Shown here: piece by piece, positions 6,494 to 8,354 of the stretch | Layout: the number at the start of each line of letters is the position of its first letter | How positions within the stretch are numbered: position 1 is the stretch's first letter | Assembly: GCA_017577715.1 (NCBI GenBank) | Contig: PKRC01000029.1 | Coordinates: forward strand, 1 to 8,354 | Direction: 5' to 3' | DNA: 8,354 nt | Origin: Clostridia bacterium | Lineage (GTDB): Bacteria > Bacillota > Clostridia > Caldicoprobacterales > Caldicoprobacteraceae | Made by a program: the position numbers and the translations under genes | Notes under the pieces: model-generated | Told to the model about the DNA's origin: nothing | Databases searched by the model: none | Seen by the model: the letters and a program-made list of their open reading frames with translations, nothing else

Positions 6494-6743
6494 TGGGTAG
6501 GTTAATGTCAATTCCTGACGATGCAGAGCTTCTATGATATTGGTAGTATAGAATATTTTTTTGTATTTTTTCCGGAAACTTGAAAAATGGAGTTATTACA
6601 TCCCAGTTTCTTTCCGGCTTCGAATAGCGAAAGGATAACTTTTCCCACTTTGCTTTTACTTCATAGAATTTTTCTAGTGCTATTTCTTCATTAATAGCAC
6701 AGTACACTTCTTTAAAATCTTTACTAAATGCTTTTATGTCCTT
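6482..6743 (-). pseudogene. IS256-family transposase remnant with frameshift
   Basis: On the minus strand the segment reads DIKAFSKDFKEVYCAINEEI, then ALEKFYEVKAKWEKL, then RNWDVITPFFKFPEKIQK. This is the block before the third catalytic acid of IS256-family transposases. After a run of A residues (forward strand about 6548-6556) the frame slips, and FYTTNIIEALHRQ continues in another frame, with a stop at 6482-6484. True similarity ends near 6514. The N-terminal two thirds, with both catalytic Asp residues, and the C-terminal tail are absent. It resembles the remnant at 3110-3328 (NWNVISPFFK, TTNIIEGLHRK) more than the intact IS256-family element, but the two remnants are clearly diverged. 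A 142-codon frame starting at 6917 spans it but joins it to unrelated sequence and is not a real gene. Confidence 0.75.
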
Positions 6744-6744
6744 G

Positions 6745-6992
6745 GGACCGTCTGCAGCGATGGATATAGTGACAACTTTTAGAGTAACATCAACTGGTAC
6801 AGCAATTTCCACTTTATCCGGTGCAGAGCAACCAATGCAGCACTTGCATAGCTGGGAGGAGGTGCACTTGCAGCTGGAGGCTGCGGAATGGCTGCTCGCT
6901 TTTAATTTCATTGGCAAACCTTTTGCTTACATTCAAATATCATGCTGAAAATTTGCTGAATTAAACTAGGAAAGATAAATGTATTGATGTTA
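6745..6992. other. Unassigned stretch without a recognisable gene
   Basis: Between the IS256-family remnant and the hairpin after the DUF1893 gene I see no convincing gene. On the minus strand one frame carries a Pro/Ala-rich run (AAIPQPPAASAPPPSYASAA) between stops, while a second frame carries a valine-rich run joined to the transposase remnant. On the plus strand a 70-codon frame starts at 6736 without a Shine-Dalgarno. The Pro/Ala run could be a linker from a decayed protein. Its family is not recognised. Confidence 0.35.
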
Positions 6993-7044
6993 AACCCTTC
7001 CTCTCTCACCGGTGTAGAAACCACGCTGGAAAGGCGGAAGGGTT
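6993..7044 (-). terminator. Stem-loop after the DUF1893 gene, probable terminator
   Basis: AACCCTTCC (6993-7001) and GGAAGGGTT (7036-7044) form a perfect 9-bp stem 6 bases after the DUF1893 stop codon. The loop is 34 bases and includes the self-complementary CACCGGTG. Read on the minus strand the stem is followed by only a short, A-interrupted T run, so termination may be weak. The position at the end of the operon favours a 3' end role. Confidence 0.45.
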
Positions 7045-7050
7045 GTTACT

Positions 7051-7494
7051 TCATTTCTTGCTGCTTTGTTTTGAAGACATATCGGCAAGCCAATTCTTAA
7101 TGCGGTGATACATCTCGATGGGCTGTTTTACGCCCTCGGACAGTTCTTCCATGGGGCACCGGCCGTCCCGCTTCCGGTTGGCAATAAACGGCACCAGGTG
7201 GTCATACTCGACATATATATTATACTCCTCGAGTATTCTTTTCGCGTCAATGCTCATCACTTCGGCATATACCGATGTGATGCCGCATAACACGACGAGG
7301 AAGGCCACCGCCCTTCCGATTACCTTGTCGGCCAAAACAGCATTGCTAAAATTCCGGCTTTTAGTCTCGTAATAGTTAATCAGAGGTTTCACACCATTCT
7401 CAAAGGATGTCATTATTACTGAATCTTCATGAACCACTACGCATGAATAATTGTGAAGGGCTAATTCGTTTTTGGCGAGGTCAATTGCTCTCAA
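7051..7494 (-). CDS. DUF1893 family protein
   Basis: A 147-aa protein of the DUF1893 family (TM1506-like), for which no biochemical function is established as far as I know. Recognisable family blocks are SCVVVHEDSVIMTS with ENGVKPL (about 17-38), NAVLADKVIGRAVAF (51-65), ITSVYAEVMS (72-81), YDHLVPFIANR (97-107) and CPMEE (113-117). From memory the fold resembles cytidine deaminases. If so, the Zn-site His-Ala-Glu appears as Tyr-Ala-Glu (76-78) and the Pro-Cys-x-x-Cys loop is not intact, which argues against ordinary deaminase activity. The start is the TTG at 7492-7494, because AAAGGAGG (7502-7509) lies exactly seven bases upstream and the family start follows at once. The gene overlaps the end of the ECF S-component gene by 14 bases, so the two are very likely translationally coupled. 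The Lys/Ser-rich C-terminal tail (141-147) looks disordered. Confidence 0.88.
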   Translation of the reverse strand: MRAIDLAKNELALHNYSCVVVHEDSVIMTSFENGVKPLINYYETKSRNFSNAVLADKVIGRAVAFLVVLCGITSVYAEVMSIDAKRILEEYNIYVEYDHLVPFIANRKRDGRCPMEELSEGVKQPIEMYHRIKNWLADMSSKQSSKK

Positions 7495-8011
7495 GACGCA
7501 TCCTCCTTTCCACCAGGTAAACTACGGCGGGAATGAAAACAATTTGTATAATCAATCCGGGTATTCCAGCTGTAACAGCTCCAAGAACGTTGATTGACGG
7601 AGGAATATTTATTTTCAGCACATGTACAGCTGCTAGAATGGCGGCGCCGTATAAAAGGCGGCCAAAAATCATGCTGATGATTAAAGAAACATAAATATTC
7701 AGTTTAAGCTTTCTGAAGAGAAAGCCTGTGGCAAGCCCGTAACCACCCAGTTCAATAACCATAAAGTACAGCATCGGGGGCATAGGCATTGATGTTATCA
7801 GGAAGCTGAGCAATGGCGAAATCACTCCGGTTATAACACCGATTATCGGACCTGCGAAAAAACCTGCAAGCATAACGGGAATATGCATCGGTAAAAATAT
7901 TCTCCCAGCGGCAGGACCGCCGATTAAATGAAATACCTGTGGGAATAAAACAGCAAGAGCTAAAAATAATCCGCCTAATGCAATTTTTCTTATAGTTAAC
8001 TTTTGACGCAT
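7481..8011 (-). CDS. ECF transporter S component (substrate-binding membrane subunit)
   Basis: A 176-aa, very hydrophobic protein of the energy-coupling-factor type, which captures a vitamin or related small molecule in the membrane and works with a shared EcfT/EcfA module encoded elsewhere. About six hydrophobic helices are visible (roughly 10-29, 40-60, 62-75, 78-99, 106-130, 145-167). The segment PMHIPVMLAGFFAGPIIGVI (41-60) is typical of S components with Pro/Gly-rich helices. The substrate cannot be read from the sequence; folate-, queuosine-precursor-, pantothenate- and riboflavin-type families are all possible. I chose the ATG at 8011 because AAGGGG sits seven bases upstream; an upstream in-frame TTG at 8038 lacks a ribosome binding site. 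The gene is first in a two-gene operon with DUF1893 and has a structured leader of about 165 bases. Confidence 0.85.
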   Translation of the reverse strand: MRQKLTIRKIALGGLFLALAVLFPQVFHLIGGPAAGRIFLPMHIPVMLAGFFAGPIIGVITGVISPLLSFLITSMPMPPMLYFMVIELGGYGLATGFLFRKLKLNIYVSLIISMIFGRLLYGAAILAAVHVLKINIPPSINVLGAVTAGIPGLIIQIVFIPAVVYLVERRMRLESN

Positions 8012-8040
8012 ATCAAGACCCCTTACAAATAATAACAAAT

Positions 8041-8091
8041 AATAAAAATAAGAAAAGCCTGCTCAAAGCGGAAATACAAGCTTTCGCAGCC
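8041..8091 (-). terminator. Terminator hairpin in the leader of the ECF operon
   Basis: On the minus strand GGCTGCGAAAGC (8091-8080) pairs, with one bulge and a mismatch, with GCTTTGAGCAGGC (8069-8057) around a 10-base loop. TTTTCTTATTTTTATT (8056-8041) follows. This has the shape of an intrinsic terminator 30 bases upstream of the ECF start codon, so it would stop transcription before the gene. The forward strand also has a T run after the stem (8092-8096), so it may be bidirectional. Confidence 0.65.
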
Positions 8092-8099
8092 TTTTTATC

Positions 8100-8174
8100 T
8101 GCCTTCGTGGCAAATATATGATTTTTATTAAAACACTGATTTAAACGTTGATTTAAACGCAGGCCTTCGTGACC
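8100..8174 (-). promoter_or_regulatory. Paired ACGAA-loop hairpins in the ECF operon leader (candidate riboswitch or attenuator)
   Basis: On the minus strand GGTC-ACGAA-GGCC (8174-8162) and TGCC-ACGAA-GGCA (8112-8100) are two small hairpins sharing the nine bases CACGAAGGC. The first lies at the very 5' end of the predicted transcript. The GCCTGC overlapping its 3' arm is complementary to GCAGGC in the downstream terminator stem, giving a possible antiterminator. Stabilising hairpin 1 would free the terminator, which is the logic of an off-switch. I do not recognise a known riboswitch class with certainty. The mini-ykkC (guanidine-II) class also has two hairpins with ACGR loops, but its loops are four bases. 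Confidence 0.5.
8137..8159. repeat. 11-bp tandem repeat in the ECF leader
   Basis: TGATTTAAACG occurs at 8137-8147 and again at 8149-8159, a 12-bp period. It lies between the two ACGAA hairpins. The core TTTAAA is self-complementary. It may be a protein-binding site or part of the RNA fold; the function is unknown. Confidence 0.5.
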
Positions 8175-8182
8175 CTAAACTA

Positions 8183-8211
8183 ATATTAGCATATTTTACG
8201 GATCAGCGCAA
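8183..8211 (-). promoter_or_regulatory. Promoter of the ECF S component-DUF1893 operon
   Basis: On the minus strand TTGCGC (8211-8206) and TAATAT (8188-8183) are separated by exactly 17 bases. TG one base upstream of the -10 box makes it an extended -10 promoter. The start would fall near A8176, giving a leader of about 165 bases before the ATG at 8011. The incoming transposon on the right begins only about ten bases beyond the -35 box. Confidence 0.65.
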
Positions 8212-8232
8212 TAAAAAAGTCGGTGCCTGTTG

Positions 8233-8276
8233 TTATTCTGTGATAATGTCTATTGAAATTATTCTGATATAATGTC
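8233..8276 (+). repeat. Two 18-bp direct repeats upstream of the ISNCY-like transposase
   Basis: TTATTCTG-N2-ATAATGTC occurs at 8233-8250 and 8259-8276, matching at all 16 defined positions with a 26-bp period. They lie at the left end of the element whose transposase starts at 8302 and are probably transposase-binding sites, the outer one inside the terminal repeat. The inner copy includes the -10 box of the transposase. Confidence 0.6.
8265..8273 (+). promoter_or_regulatory. Extended -10 element of the ISNCY-like transposase
   Basis: TGA followed by TATAAT (8268-8273) is a perfect extended -10 box. No good -35 box is found at normal spacing. It sits inside the second 18-bp repeat, so a transposase bound there could repress its own gene. 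Confidence 0.5.
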
Positions 8277-8301
8277 ATACATGAGGAAGGAGATATTCAA
8301 C

Positions 8302-8354
8302 ATGACACAAAAAGAAATGACTCGTTTAAGAGTCATAAACCAAACAATCGACAA
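8302..8354 (+). CDS. Start of an ISNCY-like transposase (partial, runs off the window)
   Basis: Only the first 17 codons are present: MTQKEMTRLRVINQTID. This matches the start of helix-turn-helix ISNCY-family transposases, which begin MTQKE followed by a short helix leading into an HTH domain (from memory of the family). GAGGAAGGAG at 8283-8292 lies nine bases before the ATG. An extended -10 box and two direct repeats are upstream. The left end of the element is probably between 8215 and 8233. The rest of the protein, and whether it is intact, lies outside the window. Confidence 0.65.
   Translation, partial: MTQKEMTRLRVINQTID

Noticed and set aside
6489..6917. 142-codon minus-strand gene
   Set aside because: Its C-terminal half is a frameshifted IS256-family remnant and its N-terminal half is unrelated, low-complexity sequence without a Shine-Dalgarno.
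6993..7044. Purine riboswitch suggested by GTTTCTAC in the loop
   Set aside because: The other conserved purine-riboswitch elements (TATAATC, CGTAAAC) are missing, and the site is downstream of the operon rather than upstream.
8009..8038. TTG at 8038 as the start of the ECF S component
   Set aside because: There is no ribosome binding site before it, and AAGGGG is correctly placed for the ATG at 8011.
8100..8174. Guanidine-II (mini-ykkC) riboswitch
   Set aside because: Two hairpins with ACGA in the loop are suggestive, but the loops are five bases (ACGAA), the stems are short and the spacing between hairpins is about 49 bases. I keep it as an unassigned element.

Overview
The window looks like a piece of a low-to-mid GC Clostridia (Firmicutes) chromosome, possibly a thermophilic or soil/anaerobic lineage. 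The evidence is strong Shine-Dalgarno sites (GAGGAAAGG, AAGGGGGAG, AAAGGAGG), Rho-independent hairpins, a half-size GDT1 protein, a DUF1893 gene and an ECF-type vitamin transporter subunit. It holds two conserved chromosomal islands separated by a roughly 3.5 kb graveyard of insertion sequences and broken genes. The species cannot be named from the sequence alone.

Left part (1-3007): a half-size TMEM165/GDT1 (UPF0016) membrane protein is followed by a hairpin. Then comes an intact cytoplasmic GH2 exo-beta-mannosidase of 835 aa, with both catalytic glutamates visible and a strong terminator starting at its stop codon. The hairpin lies only 34 bases before the mannosidase start, so the mannosidase promoter is probably inside the GDT1 gene.

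Middle (3008-6745): remnants of several transposon families are abutted. They are a pair of G-rich direct repeats, an IS256-family C-terminal fragment (+), an IS1634-type (IS4 superfamily) C-terminal fragment (+) and an IS30-family C-terminal fragment (-). Next is a complete IS256-family element (about 4312-5835, minus-strand transposase with its DDE residues intact). The intact IS lies between the IS30 fragment on its left and a pirin-family gene fragment on its right, with no visible target duplication. This points to a deletion or recombination rather than simple insertion. The pirin gene has lost its N-terminus and carries two in-frame stops and a frameshift. A dispersed-repeat-like hairpin with a GGGGACGGTTCT core covers its stop codon, and a second, frameshifted IS256-family remnant (-) follows.

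Right part (6746-8354): after an unassigned stretch, a minus-strand two-gene operon encodes an ECF transporter S component and, overlapping it, a DUF1893 protein (TTG start). The operon has a recognisable promoter (8183-8211) and a roughly 165-base leader. The leader carries two small hairpins with the same ACGAA loop, an 11-bp tandem repeat, a terminator hairpin and a possible antiterminator pairing. It reads as an attenuator or riboswitch-like control element of unknown ligand and is the most interesting signal in the window. The window ends with the first 17 codons of another transposase (ISNCY-like), divergent from the operon and preceded by two 18-bp repeats.
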